A stretch of DNA of 9,078 bases from an uncultured Muribaculaceae bacterium (GCA_947644475.1 CANRZQ010000099.1:1-9078), one strand, 5' to 3'. Counted from the first letter of the stretch, positions 1-6,587 are shown. A program made the numbers and translations. The notes: a model not told the origin generated them from the sequence alone.

Positions 1-221
1 GCGTCGGATTCATCGAAGAATATTTCGGCGAGTTTCGTGCGCTTTACTGCGGATACTGAAAAGTCGCCTGAAATGAACGGGGTGCGTTCCTCTATGATGC
101 GGGCTTCTGCTTCGGTAAACGACAATGCGTCGACTAAAAACGATTCCGTCACTTTTTTTACTGCGGCGGTGTTTTCCTGTAATTTGTCGTAGCGCACCTT
201 GCATTCAAACCATGTGGCCAT
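1..221 (-). CDS. DUF4494-type conserved hypothetical protein, 3' end cut by window edge
   Basis: The minus-strand frame opens with ATG at 221-219 and stays open to the left edge, giving 73 residues. The protein begins MATWFECKVRYDKLQEN and continues with a Leu-Val-Asp-Ala-Leu-Ser-Phe-Thr-Glu-Ala-Glu-Ala stretch and a Thr-Pro-Phe-Ile-Ser-Gly-Asp-Phe motif. I recognise this pattern from the DUF4494 family of Bacteroidota; its function is not known to me. No signal peptide or membrane segment is visible, so a cytoplasmic location is inferred. The gene lies downstream of the HU gene on the same strand but has its own promoter at 289-319 and is separated from HU by a terminator, so it is probably transcribed alone. 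The C-terminal part lies outside the window. A 64-residue reading frame at 10-204 is in another phase and is a shadow. Confidence 0.8.
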   Translation of the reverse strand, partial: MATWFECKVRYDKLQENTAAVKKVTESFLVDALSFTEAEARIIEERTPFISGDFSVSAVKRTKLAEIFFDESD

Positions 222-288
222 TTTTGTAAAAAGTCTTTAAGTTGGATTTTAGTGTATCGGTTGAAGAGGGGAGAGGCGATATTTTTTG

Positions 289-319
289 CAAATTTAGCAA
301 TTTATTTGATACATCCAAA
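289..319 (-). promoter_or_regulatory. Bacteroidota-type promoter for the DUF4494 gene
   Basis: Read on the minus strand, TTTG (319-316) is followed after exactly 19 bp by TAAATTTG (296-289). This matches the known -33 TTTG / -7 TAnnTTTG consensus of the primary sigma factor in Bacteroidota. Transcription would begin around 280, leaving a leader of roughly 60 nt before the ATG at 221. Confidence 0.75.
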
Positions 320-336
320 ATCTTTTTTGCAGGGGC

Positions 337-371
337 AATAAAAAAAGCCACGAGTGTGAGTCGCGGCTTTT
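337..371 (-). terminator. Intrinsic terminator of the HU gene
   Basis: On the minus strand, about 20 nt after the HU stop codon, a 10-bp stem (arms 370-361 and 353-344, with one G-U pair) closes a 7-nt loop and is followed directly by a T-rich tract (343-337). The plus-strand reading has a much weaker T-run, so termination is mainly of HU transcripts. It insulates the DUF4494 gene downstream. Confidence 0.88.
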
Positions 372-390
372 GCGGTGTAAAAGTCGAAAT

Positions 391-663
391 TTATTTTACC
401 TTTGCAGCAAGTTCTGCACCGGCTTTGAATTTCACAACCTTGCGGGCTGCGATTTCGATTGTTTCCTTGGTGCGGGGGTTGATGCCTTGGCGGGCGGGCT
501 TCTCGCTTACTGCGAAAGTGCCGAAGCCGATAAGGGCTACTTTGTCATCTTTTTCAAGTGCTTCGCCGATGGCTTCGATGGCAGCGTCGAGGGCTTTTTT
601 AGCGTCGGCCTTGCTGAGCTGTGCTTTTTCGGCAATGGCGTTGACGAGTTCGGTCTTGTTCAT
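391..663 (-). CDS. hup: HU-family DNA-binding (histone-like) protein
   Basis: This 90-residue protein has the normal HU length. HU dimers bind and bend DNA without strong sequence specificity, compact the nucleoid and help replication and recombination. It begins MNKTELVNAIAEKA, with helices over residues 3-38 forming the dimer body. Then comes the HU signature around residues 46-66, with Gly-Phe-Gly-Thr-Phe at 46-50 and the beta-arm tip Asn-Pro-Arg-Thr at 62-65, where Pro63 is the intercalating residue. A Lys-rich C-terminus follows. I chose the ATG at 663-661 because the 22-residue extension possible to 729 is unlike any HU and would start upstream of the -7 promoter box. The gene has its own promoter (699-730) and terminator (337-371), so it is monocistronic. 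It diverges from parE. The gene symbol is generic, since Bacteroidales carry several HU paralogues. Confidence 0.96.
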   Translation of the reverse strand: MNKTELVNAIAEKAQLSKADAKKALDAAIEAIGEALEKDDKVALIGFGTFAVSEKPARQGINPRTKETIEIAARKVVKFKAGAELAAKVK

Positions 664-698
664 GGAAATGAATTTTAGAATGATTGGATAATTTTTGG

Positions 699-730
699 CA
701 AATATAAATGATAATTTTCGAATTATCAAT
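699..730 (-). promoter_or_regulatory. Promoter of the HU gene
   Basis: On the minus strand TATATTTG (706-699) is a perfect TAnnTTTG -7 box. An imperfect -33 element, ATTG (730-727), lies 20 bp upstream. The transcript would start near 690, giving a leader of about 30 nt before the ATG at 663. The flanks are very A/T-rich. Confidence 0.7.
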
Positions 731-761
731 TTTTTTTGTTGAAAAACGTCGTTTTCGATAC

Positions 762-790
762 ATTTAGCCCCTAAATGGGGGTTAAATTTG
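762..790. repeat. Imperfect dyad in the HU/parE divergent region
   Basis: CCCC TAAAT GGGG occupies 768-780 in an otherwise A/T-rich region. Flanking A/T bases extend the symmetry imperfectly outward (ATTTA at 762-766, TTAAAT at 782-787). It lies just upstream of, and overlapping, the parE -33 element at 787-790, so it could be an operator. No regulator can be named from the sequence, and the extended symmetry contains mismatches. Confidence 0.4.
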
Positions 791-818
791 CATTTCTTCC
801 ATTTTTTTTGTTACTTTG
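787..818 (+). promoter_or_regulatory. Probable parE-coaD-peptidase operon promoter
   Basis: TTTG (787-790), a 20-bp spacer and TTACTTTG (811-818) fit the Bacteroidota promoter, with one mismatch in the -7 box. Transcription would start near 825, about 23 nt before the parE ATG. The -33 TTTG is itself the end of TAAATTTG (783-790), a perfect -7 box without a good -33 partner, so a second weaker start about 27 bp upstream is possible. Confidence 0.65.
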
Positions 819-847
819 CATTAAGATTACACATTATTAAATATACC

Positions 848-2785
848 ATGTCGGACGATATAACAGAAGAAACAACCACGCCGGTGTCGGCCCTGCCCGG
901 CGATTCATCATATGACGAAAGCAATATCCGCACGCTTGACTGGAATGTGCATATCCGCCGGCGCCCGGGCATGTATATCGGCCGTCTCGGCGACGGATCG
1001 AGCAGCGACGACGGCATATATGTGCTGCTTAAAGAGGTGATCGACAACTCGATCGACGAGTATGCCATGGGCTTCGGAAAGCAGATAGTGGTCGACATCT
1101 CTGCCGAAGGCCGCGTGACCGTGCGCGACTTCGGACGCGGCATCCCCCTGGGGTCGCTTGTGGTGGCGTCGTCGATGATGAACACATCCGGAAAGTTCGA
1201 CGACAAGGCTTTTAAAAAATCCGTAGGCCTCAACGGCGTGGGCATCAAGGCTGTAAACGCCCTGTCCACAGAGTTTGAGATAACTGCATCGCGCGACGGC
1301 ATGACCAAGACCGTGCGCTTCTCGCGTGGCGAACTTGTGGCCGAGGGGCCGGTAGAGCCTACCGACGAGCCATCGGGCACCACAGTGTCGTTCTTCCCCG
1401 ACCCGGAGATATTCGTCAACTTCGTCTACCGCGACGACTTCGTGATAAGCCTGCTGAAAAAATATACATTCCTCAACACCGGGCTCGTAATCGTGTTCCA
1501 GGGCAAACGCTATTCCTCGCGTCAGGGATTGCTCGACTTGCTGAACGAGAATATGGACAAGGACCCGCTCTATCCCATCATCCACCTCAAAGGCGACGAT
1601 ATAGAAGTGGCCATAACGCATGCCAAGCAGTACGGAGAGGAATTCTATTCTTTTGTCAACGGCCAGTACACCACCCAGGGCGGAACTCACCTCGCAGCCT
1701 TTAAGGAGTCGGTGTCGCGCACGATAAAAGAATATTTCGACAAGAATTTCGAATACTCCGACATCCGCAACGGCATGGTGGCGGCAATAGCCATAAAGGT
1801 TCAGGAGCCCGTGTTTGAGTCGCAGACAAAGACAAAACTCGGCTCACGCGACGTGGGTCCCGACGGCCCCACCGTGGCGCGTTTTGTGGGCGATTTCCTC
1901 AAGCACGAACTCGACAATTACCTGCACCGCAATCTCGAGGTGGCCGACGTGATGCGCGAGAAAATCCTGCAAAGCGAGAAAGAGCGCAAGGCCATGTCGG
2001 GCATTACGAAACTTGCCCGCGAGAAAGCCAAAAAGGTAAGCCTTCACAACCGCAAACTGCTCGACTGCATCGTGCATTTCAATGATGTGAAAGGCGACGA
2101 GGAAGCCCGCGAGGCATCATCGATATTCATCACCGAGGGCGACTCGGCCGCCGGCTCCATCACCAAGATACGCAACGTCAAGACCCAGGCCGTGTTCTCG
2201 CTCCGAGGCAAGCCAAAGAACAGTTACGCCCTCACAAAGGAAATCCTTTACCGCAACGACGAGTTCAACCTCCTGCAAGCCGCGCTCAACCTCGAAGACG
2301 GCCTCGACGGGTTGCGATATAATAAGGTGATAATCGCTACCGATGCCGATGTCGACGGCATGCACATCCGCCTGCTTCTGCTCACGTTCTTCCTGCAATT
2401 CTTCCCCGACCTCATTAAGCAGGGCCACGTCTACGTCCTCCAGACCCCGCTCTTCCGTGTGCGCTCGCGCAAGGCTCAGAGCAAAAAGAAGAAAAAAGGC
2501 GAGAAGGAAGACGTGCGCTACTGCTACAACGAGCAGGAGCGCGTGGCCGCGCTTGCCCATTTTGGCGACGATGCCGAGATCACCCGATTCAAAGGTCTTG
2601 GAGAGATTTCTCCCGACGAGTTCGCCGGGTTTATCGGTCCCGACATACGTCTCGACCGCGTCACGCTCCGTAAAGAGGACCATGTGGCATCCCTGCTCGA
2701 ATTCTACATGGGCAAAAACACTATGGAGCGTCAGAATTTCATTATTGATAACCTTGTAGTAGAAGATGACACAGAAATATCCTGA
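848..2785 (+). CDS. parE: DNA topoisomerase IV subunit B (type IIA topoisomerase ATPase subunit)
   Basis: This 645-residue protein is the ATPase/TOPRIM subunit that works with ParC to decatenate replicated chromosomes. The N-terminal GHKL ATPase shows Glu63 and Asn67 in EVIDNSIDEYA, the DFGRGIP loop at 94-100 and the ATP lid GLNGVGIKAVNALS at 127-140. The transducer domain has TQGGTH (276-281) and the QTKTKL lysine loop (326-331). The TOPRIM domain has EGDSAAGS (430-437), with metal ligand Glu430, and DADVDG (499-504), followed by KGLGE (582-586). A Lys-rich insertion (KKKKK at 546-550) sits between the DxDxDG and KGLGE motifs. Length is normal for ParE and shorter than typical GyrB. The ATG at 848 was chosen because the frame's possible 20-residue N-terminal extension (from 788) would lie inside the promoter. 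It overlaps coaD by 20 nt and heads a housekeeping operon. GyrB is the main alternative; length and recalled synteny favour ParE. Confidence 0.93.
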   Translation: MSDDITEETTTPVSALPGDSSYDESNIRTLDWNVHIRRRPGMYIGRLGDGSSSDDGIYVLLKEVIDNSIDEYAMGFGKQIVVDISAEGRVTVRDFGRGIPLGSLVVASSMMNTSGKFDDKAFKKSVGLNGVGIKAVNALSTEFEITASRDGMTKTVRFSRGELVAEGPVEPTDEPSGTTVSFFPDPEIFVNFVYRDDFVISLLKKYTFLNTGLVIVFQGKRYSSRQGLLDLLNENMDKDPLYPIIHLKGDDIEVAITHAKQYGEEFYSFVNGQYTTQGGTHLAAFKESVSRTIKEYFDKNFEYSDIRNGMVAAIAIKVQEPVFESQTKTKLGSRDVGPDGPTVARFVGDFLKHELDNYLHRNLEVADVMREKILQSEKERKAMSGITKLAREKAKKVSLHNRKLLDCIVHFNDVKGDEEAREASSIFITEGDSAAGSITKIRNVKTQAVFSLRGKPKNSYALTKEILYRNDEFNLLQAALNLEDGLDGLRYNKVIIATDADVDGMHIRLLLLTFFLQFFPDLIKQGHVYVLQTPLFRVRSRKAQSKKKKKGEKEDVRYCYNEQERVAALAHFGDDAEITRFKGLGEISPDEFAGFIGPDIRLDRVTLRKEDHVASLLEFYMGKNTMERQNFIIDNLVVEDDTEIS

Positions 2786-3233
2786 ACAATCCTCTAATGC
2801 GCGTGGCGCGCTTTTTCCCGGCACATTCAACCCCTTTACCATCGGCCATGCCGACATTGTGAGCCGTGGGGTGGAGATGTTTGGCCGAGTAGTAATATGC
2901 CTTGGCATAAACATTGAGAAACCCGACGTCGACGCTCCCCTGCGGGCCATAGAAATAGGCGCCCTGTATGCCAATGAGCCCCGCGTGAGTGTTCAGCTCT
3001 GGGCCGGACTGACAGTTGAGGCTGCCAAACAGTTCCACTGCAATGTCCTGTTGCGCGGCGTGCGTTCTGTCAAGGACTTTGAATATGAGCGCGACCTTGC
3101 CGACATCAACCGTCGCCTCTCCGGCATCGACACCGTGTTGCTTATGGCCAAGCCCGAACTGGCCTATGTGTCGTCGTCGATGGTGCGCGAGCTGATCCGC
3201 CACGATGTCGACGTCACGCCATATCTTCCCTAA
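2766..3233 (+). CDS. coaD: Phosphopantetheine adenylyltransferase (PPAT)
   Basis: CoaD transfers AMP from ATP to 4'-phosphopantetheine, the penultimate step of coenzyme A synthesis in the cytoplasm. The 155-residue protein has the nucleotidyltransferase motif GTFNPFTIGH (19-28), with the catalytic His28. Further on it has LLRGVRSVKDFEYE (95-108), matching the Arg-containing substrate loop, and the C-terminal YVSSSMVRELIRH motif (134-146). Two oddities are visible. The usual GTFDP is GTFNP here. The protein stops right after Thr-Pro-Tyr-Leu-Pro, without the short C-terminal helix of E. coli CoaD. No other start codon lies between this ATG and the first beta strand, so a start inside parE is forced and gives a 20-nt overlap consistent with translational coupling. 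A 12-14 residue N-terminal extension precedes the conserved core. Confidence 0.95.
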   Translation: MTQKYPEQSSNARGALFPGTFNPFTIGHADIVSRGVEMFGRVVICLGINIEKPDVDAPLRAIEIGALYANEPRVSVQLWAGLTVEAAKQFHCNVLLRGVRSVKDFEYERDLADINRRLSGIDTVLLMAKPELAYVSSSMVRELIRHDVDVTPYLP

Positions 3234-3257
3234 GAAGGGTGATATGTCTGAACAAAA

Positions 3258-3279
3258 TCTGCGCAATATTTGTTGCAGA
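3258..3279 (+). other. Possible RNA hairpin in the coaD-peptidase intergenic leader
   Basis: In the 64-nt gap between coaD and the peptidase ATG, TCTGCGCAA (3258-3266) can pair with TTGTTGCAGA (3270-3279). This gives nine pairs, one of them G-U, with a single bulged T and a 3-nt loop. No T-tract follows, so it is not a terminator. It could affect mRNA processing or translation of the peptidase, which starts 18 nt later. Chance cannot be excluded. Confidence 0.35.
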
Positions 3280-3297
3280 ATCATCAACTATTTTGAA

Positions 3298-4896
3298 ATG
3301 AAACGAACCTCAATAATTTCCCTCATTGCCGGCGCTGCCGTTTTTGCCGGCGCACAGATGCCTCAGCAGTTCACTCCCGACCAGAAATTGCGTTATGCCG
3401 AAGCCGTGATAGAAAATTTCTATGTCGAGGATGTCAATGCCGACTCTATTGTCGACGAGGGCATCATTGCCATGCTGAAAACGCTCGACCCTCACTCGTC
3501 ATATTCCAACAAGCAGGAGACAGCCGAACTTACAGAGCCTCTCAACGGTAAATTTTCCGGCATAGGCATACAGTTCAATATGTCTACCGACACGGTGTGC
3601 GTCGTGCAGACAATCTCTGGCGGACCCTCACAGCGTGTGGGCATCCTGCCGGGCGACCGTATCATTTCGGCCGACGACTCGATTATCGCCGGACGCAAAC
3701 TGCCCAATTCTGCAATCCTCAAAACCCTGCGCGGCGAGAAAGGCTCGAAAGTGCGCCTGAAAGTGAAACGCGGCGCCTCCGACGAACTCATCGACTTTGT
3801 CGTCACCCGCGACGAGATACCCATCCACAGCGTCGATGCCGCATACATGGTGACCCCCGAGGTGGGATACATCTCGCTGTCGCGCTTTGCCGAGGAATCG
3901 GGAAAGGAAGTGGCCGAGGCTATCGTGAAGTTAAAGAAACTCGGCATGCAGAAACTTATCCTCGACCTTGAAGGCAATGGCGGCGGCTACATGCAGCCTG
4001 CCGTGGAGATAGCATCGCAACTGCTTGCCAACGGCTCCCCCGTGGTATTCACCAAAGGCCGCCGCACAGATCCGCAATATTTCAACGCCGAAAACCGGCG
4101 TCCGCTCTTCGACGGTCCCGTTGTGGTCATGGTCGACCAATATTCGGCCTCGGCCTCGGAAATCCTTTCCGGTGCATTGCAGGATAACGACCGTGGTGTA
4201 GTCGTAGGCCGTCGCACATTTGGCAAAGGGCTCGTCCAGCGTCCGTTCCCGTTCCCCGACGGCTCTATGATACGTCTTACCATCTCACGCTATTACACTC
4301 CCACCGGCCGCTCTATCCAGAAACACTACGAAAAAGGCAAGGGCGAGGAATATTACCTCGACATGCTCAACCGCTATGAGAGCGGAGAGTTGATGAGCAT
4401 CGACTCCATCCACCTCGACAAGTCGCATCCATACAAGACCCTTCGCTCGGGCCGTACTGTTTATGGCGGCGGCGGAATCATGCCCGACGTTTTCGTGCCT
4501 GTCGACACCACCTACAATTCCAAATACTACCGCGACCTTGTGGCCAAAGGAGCAATCCAGAAATACACCTTCGACTTCTGCGACCATAACCGCGCTGACT
4601 TGCTCAGCCGCTATCCTACCGAGGATGCTTTCTTTGCCCCCGACGGCGGATTTGCCGTGTCGCCGGAAATGATTTCCGCCCTCGTGGCCGTTGGCGAGAA
4701 AGATGGTGTAGAGCCGAATCAGGAGCAGCTCGACCGCTCTATGCCGATAATAAAAGCAGTGATTCGGGGCCTTATCGCCCGCGATATATACGAAAACGGC
4801 ACCTATGTGAGGTCGACCAATATGCTCAACCCGGTATTTATCGAGGCACTCGGCATCATCACCGACCCCGACCGCTATTCATCGCTTTTGAATTAG
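3298..4896 (+). CDS. S41-family C-terminal processing peptidase with PDZ domain, secreted
   Basis: This 532-residue protein belongs to the CtpA/Tsp (tail-specific) serine peptidases, which cleave envelope proteins near their C-termini. MKRT followed by a hydrophobic stretch to Ala-Gly-Ala-Gln (about residue 20) is a Sec signal peptide, so it acts in the periplasm or at the envelope. A PDZ domain spans roughly 85-170 (GKFSGIGIQF at its start; GGPSQRVGILPGDRI at 108-122). The protease core follows: the oxyanion-side LDLEGNGGGY (222-231), nucleophile Ser285 in YSASASEIL, and Lys310 in RTFGKG. The Ser/Lys spacing of 25 is the same as Ser430/Lys455 of E. coli Tsp. A C-terminal helical part (about 430-530) has no assignment. 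The ATG at 3298 was chosen because it puts MKRT directly before the hydrophobic segment; an in-frame ATG at 3244 would add 18 residues. It follows coaD by 64 bp and is probably in the same operon. The usual Asp-Leu-Arg-Gly-Asn reads Asp-Leu-Glu-Gly-Asn here. Confidence 0.93.
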   Translation: MKRTSIISLIAGAAVFAGAQMPQQFTPDQKLRYAEAVIENFYVEDVNADSIVDEGIIAMLKTLDPHSSYSNKQETAELTEPLNGKFSGIGIQFNMSTDTVCVVQTISGGPSQRVGILPGDRIISADDSIIAGRKLPNSAILKTLRGEKGSKVRLKVKRGASDELIDFVVTRDEIPIHSVDAAYMVTPEVGYISLSRFAEESGKEVAEAIVKLKKLGMQKLILDLEGNGGGYMQPAVEIASQLLANGSPVVFTKGRRTDPQYFNAENRRPLFDGPVVVMVDQYSASASEILSGALQDNDRGVVVGRRTFGKGLVQRPFPFPDGSMIRLTISRYYTPTGRSIQKHYEKGKGEEYYLDMLNRYESGELMSIDSIHLDKSHPYKTLRSGRTVYGGGGIMPDVFVPVDTTYNSKYYRDLVAKGAIQKYTFDFCDHNRADLLSRYPTEDAFFAPDGGFAVSPEMISALVAVGEKDGVEPNQEQLDRSMPIIKAVIRGLIARDIYENGTYVRSTNMLNPVFIEALGIITDPDRYSSLLN

Positions 4897-4929
4897 GAAC
4901 ACAATCCTCCGGATTTTATTCCCACTATA

Positions 4930-4991
4930 TATCCATTTTTGCGCATATTTTGTTCTTTTTGGACAGTAGGCGCAAAAATGGATAATTTTTT
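4930..4991 (+). terminator. 15-bp perfect inverted repeat with T-tract, probable terminator
   Basis: TATCCATTTTTGCGC (4930-4944) and its exact reverse complement (4970-4984) flank a 25-nt loop. The right arm is followed by an A and six Ts (4986-4991). Its place after the peptidase stop (4896) and the T-run suggest an intrinsic terminator, although the loop is longer than usual. A much weaker 5-bp hairpin (AATCC/GGATT, 4903-4915) lies directly after the stop codon. A regulatory or attenuator role for the next gene is the alternative. Confidence 0.55.
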
Positions 4992-4999
4992 GGCCAAAA
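4988..4999. repeat. 12-bp perfect palindrome TTTTGGCCAAAA
   Basis: TTTTGGCCAAAA reads the same on both strands and abuts the larger inverted repeat at 4930-4984. It lies about 30 bp upstream of the -7 box at 5028, a position suitable for a transcription-factor site. No regulator can be named. Confidence 0.4.
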
Positions 5000-5027
5000 T
5001 GAACACAGCATGCCGGCCTAAATTGGT

Positions 5028-5035
5028 TAATTTTG
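5028..5035 (+). promoter_or_regulatory. Candidate -7 box for the metallophosphoesterase operon
   Basis: TAATTTTG matches TAnnTTTG exactly and lies 21 bp before the ATG at 5057. No TTTG is found 19-21 bp upstream, so the -33 half is missing or depends on an activator. This placement also rules out the in-frame TTG at 5033 as the start codon. Confidence 0.5.
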
Positions 5036-5056
5036 CATCAAACAGTAAAATATTAT

Positions 5057-5923
5057 ATGCAGAAATATCAATCAGCCATTGCTCTCTTTCTGTCGGGTTT
5101 CCTCTTTTCGTGCCAAAATTTCGAATATCATCCATATGCCGCCGATATCGACGGGCCCGGGAATATCAATGAGAATAATGTAAAAAGAATCCAGGCCGAA
5201 CTGAGGTCGCTGCCTGTGAAATTCGCGTTCATCACCGACACGCAAGGCTCCTACAACGAACTTGACGCTGCCATGCGCGACATAAGCGGGCGCGCCGATA
5301 TCGATTTCATCGTTCATGGCGGCGACATATCCGATTTCGGGTTGCCGAAAGAGTTTGTCTGGTGCCGAGATATAATGGATGCCTACAATATTCCGTATTT
5401 TGCCGTCATTGGCAATCACGATTGTCAGGGAAGCGAAGAAAATGCCTATGAATATATATTCGGATTAAAGAATTATTCATTCAATGTCGCCGGAATCCAC
5501 TTCCTGTGTCTTAATACCAACGCGCTGGAATACGACTACTCCAATCCGGTGCCCGACCTTAATTTTATCGATGCCGATGCGCAAGAGGTGAGGCGGCTCA
5601 ACAAGCAGACGCCCGGAGCCGTGACACACACGGTGGTTGTAATGCACTCGCAGCCCTACGACCGCCAGTTCAACAACAATGTTGCCAAGCCGTTTATCTA
5701 CTATTTGAAGCAGTTTCCGGGCATGGGTGAGGGCGACCCCGTAAAAGCCGACGGTACGCGCAAATATGGTTTCTGCCTCAACGGGCATAACCACAGCACG
5801 GCCGTAACCGATATCGACGGGGAGGGAATCCTGTTTTATCAATGCGCCAATATTGGTAAGCGAGAATACTTTATTGTTACAGTAACGGAAGACGGATATG
5901 ATGTTGAGTGTGTCGAATTTTAA
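5057..5923 (+). CDS. Calcineurin-like metallophosphoesterase, predicted lipoprotein
   Basis: This 288-residue protein has a signal peptide ending in a lipobox, Leu-Phe-Ser-Cys, with lipidated Cys19, so it should be anchored in an envelope membrane. The metallophosphoesterase motifs appear in order: Asp61-Thr-Gln63 (normally Asp-x-His), GGDISD with Asp90 (88-93), GNHD (119-122), a lone His197 in VVVMHSQPYD, and GHNH (243-246). These form the usual two-metal site that hydrolyses phosphomono- or diesters. The Gln for His in the first motif is a deviation that may alter metal binding. The substrate cannot be deduced. The ATG at 5057 is the only start giving a normal signal peptide downstream of the promoter box. 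The next gene overlaps its last 26 nt, implying a two-gene operon. Purple-acid-phosphatase-like or nucleotide/phospholipid esterases are possible relatives. Confidence 0.87.
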   Translation: MQKYQSAIALFLSGFLFSCQNFEYHPYAADIDGPGNINENNVKRIQAELRSLPVKFAFITDTQGSYNELDAAMRDISGRADIDFIVHGGDISDFGLPKEFVWCRDIMDAYNIPYFAVIGNHDCQGSEENAYEYIFGLKNYSFNVAGIHFLCLNTNALEYDYSNPVPDLNFIDADAQEVRRLNKQTPGAVTHTVVVMHSQPYDRQFNNNVAKPFIYYLKQFPGMGEGDPVKADGTRKYGFCLNGHNHSTAVTDIDGEGILFYQCANIGKREYFIVTVTEDGYDVECVEF

Positions 5924-6572
5924 GCGTCGTATAATGGCGTTGATACTGCCGTGCCTTATCCTGATGCCTCATATCGTAGCATCGCAGCAACCCGACAGCA
6001 TTCCAAATGACAAATATGAGCGCCGGTTGCAGGCGCGCGAGAATGTATGGCGCAGGCTTATCCCCGACATCACGGTCGTTCAGTATGCCGGCGGCACAGG
6101 CATGTTTTCTTTTGGCACCGGCTGGGCCTACGGAAAATCGGACAATTGGGAGACAACGGTAAACCTTGGATTCATTCCACGAAAATATAACGACCGCCCC
6201 TATTGGGTATTCGCCATAAAGGAAAATTATCTGCCGTGGCGTATCGGAGTGGGCCGCACGCCGCTCGAAGTGCGGCCGCTCTGCGTAACCTTCGGGCTGA
6301 GTTCAATCTTGCACGGCGATTTCTGGACCAGCGAGCCCGACCGTTATCCCAAAGGCTATTATGGCTTTTCTTCGAAAATAAGGGCGCAGATAGGCGTGGG
6401 GCAGCGTTTCTCCCTCAACATACCGTACAGTCGCAGGCAACTGGGGCGTCAAATATCATTTTATTATGAAATATCGACATGCGAGTTATACATCCGGCAA
6501 AAAATAATGAGCGATAAAATCCCGCTTAAAGATATAATAATCCTTGGTGTAGGATTGATATACACGATTTAG
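5898..6572 (+). CDS. Conserved Bacteroidota protein, predicted small outer-membrane beta-barrel
   Basis: This 224-residue protein has a signal peptide: Lys-Arg-Arg at 9-11, a hydrophobic stretch to about residue 28, then Ala-Ser-Gln-Gln. The mature part is rich in short aromatic, alternating beta-strand-like segments, with motifs such as GTGMFSFGTGWAYGKSDNWET, and ends on a hydrophobic strand, IILGVGLIYTI. I recall similar uncharacterised proteins in Bacteroidota that share an Asp-Arg-Tyr-Pro-Lys-Gly-Tyr-Tyr-Gly-Phe-Ser motif (about residues 147-157), but I cannot name a function. A small outer-membrane barrel is inferred from composition. Start codons at 5898, 5901 and 5934 are in frame; the earliest two keep the Lys-Arg-Arg n-region and overlap the phosphoesterase gene by 23-26 nt, so 5898 is given. 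No terminator is visible before the next promoter. Confidence 0.7.
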   Translation: MMLSVSNFKRRIMALILPCLILMPHIVASQQPDSIPNDKYERRLQARENVWRRLIPDITVVQYAGGTGMFSFGTGWAYGKSDNWETTVNLGFIPRKYNDRPYWVFAIKENYLPWRIGVGRTPLEVRPLCVTFGLSSILHGDFWTSEPDRYPKGYYGFSSKIRAQIGVGQRFSLNIPYSRRQLGRQISFYYEISTCELYIRQKIMSDKIPLKDIIILGVGLIYTI

Positions 6573-6587
6573 CGGTAAATATATTTG

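Noticed and set aside
10..204. 64-residue minus-strand Arg-rich frame at the left edge
   Set aside because: It is out of phase with the DUF4494 frame on the same strand, which has a start codon, a promoter and a recognisable sequence.
242..691. 149-residue plus-strand frame over the HU gene
   Set aside because: Antisense to HU and it runs through the HU terminator and leader; no domain is seen.
908..1690. 260-residue minus-strand frame inside parE
   Set aside because: Shadow of the ATPase domain of ParE; no family resemblance and no promoter.
2117..2974. 285-residue minus-strand frame across the parE/coaD junction
   Set aside because: It is antisense to two well-conserved genes, shows no recognisable motif, and results from the high G/C third positions of the coding strand.
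3265..3272. AATATTTG as an internal promoter -7 box for the S41 peptidase
   Set aside because: One mismatch in the box and no TTTG at the right distance upstream; operon transcription from parE is simpler.
5033..5035. TTG as start codon of the metallophosphoesterase
   Set aside because: It lies within the -7 promoter box; the ATG at 5057 gives a proper lipoprotein signal peptide.
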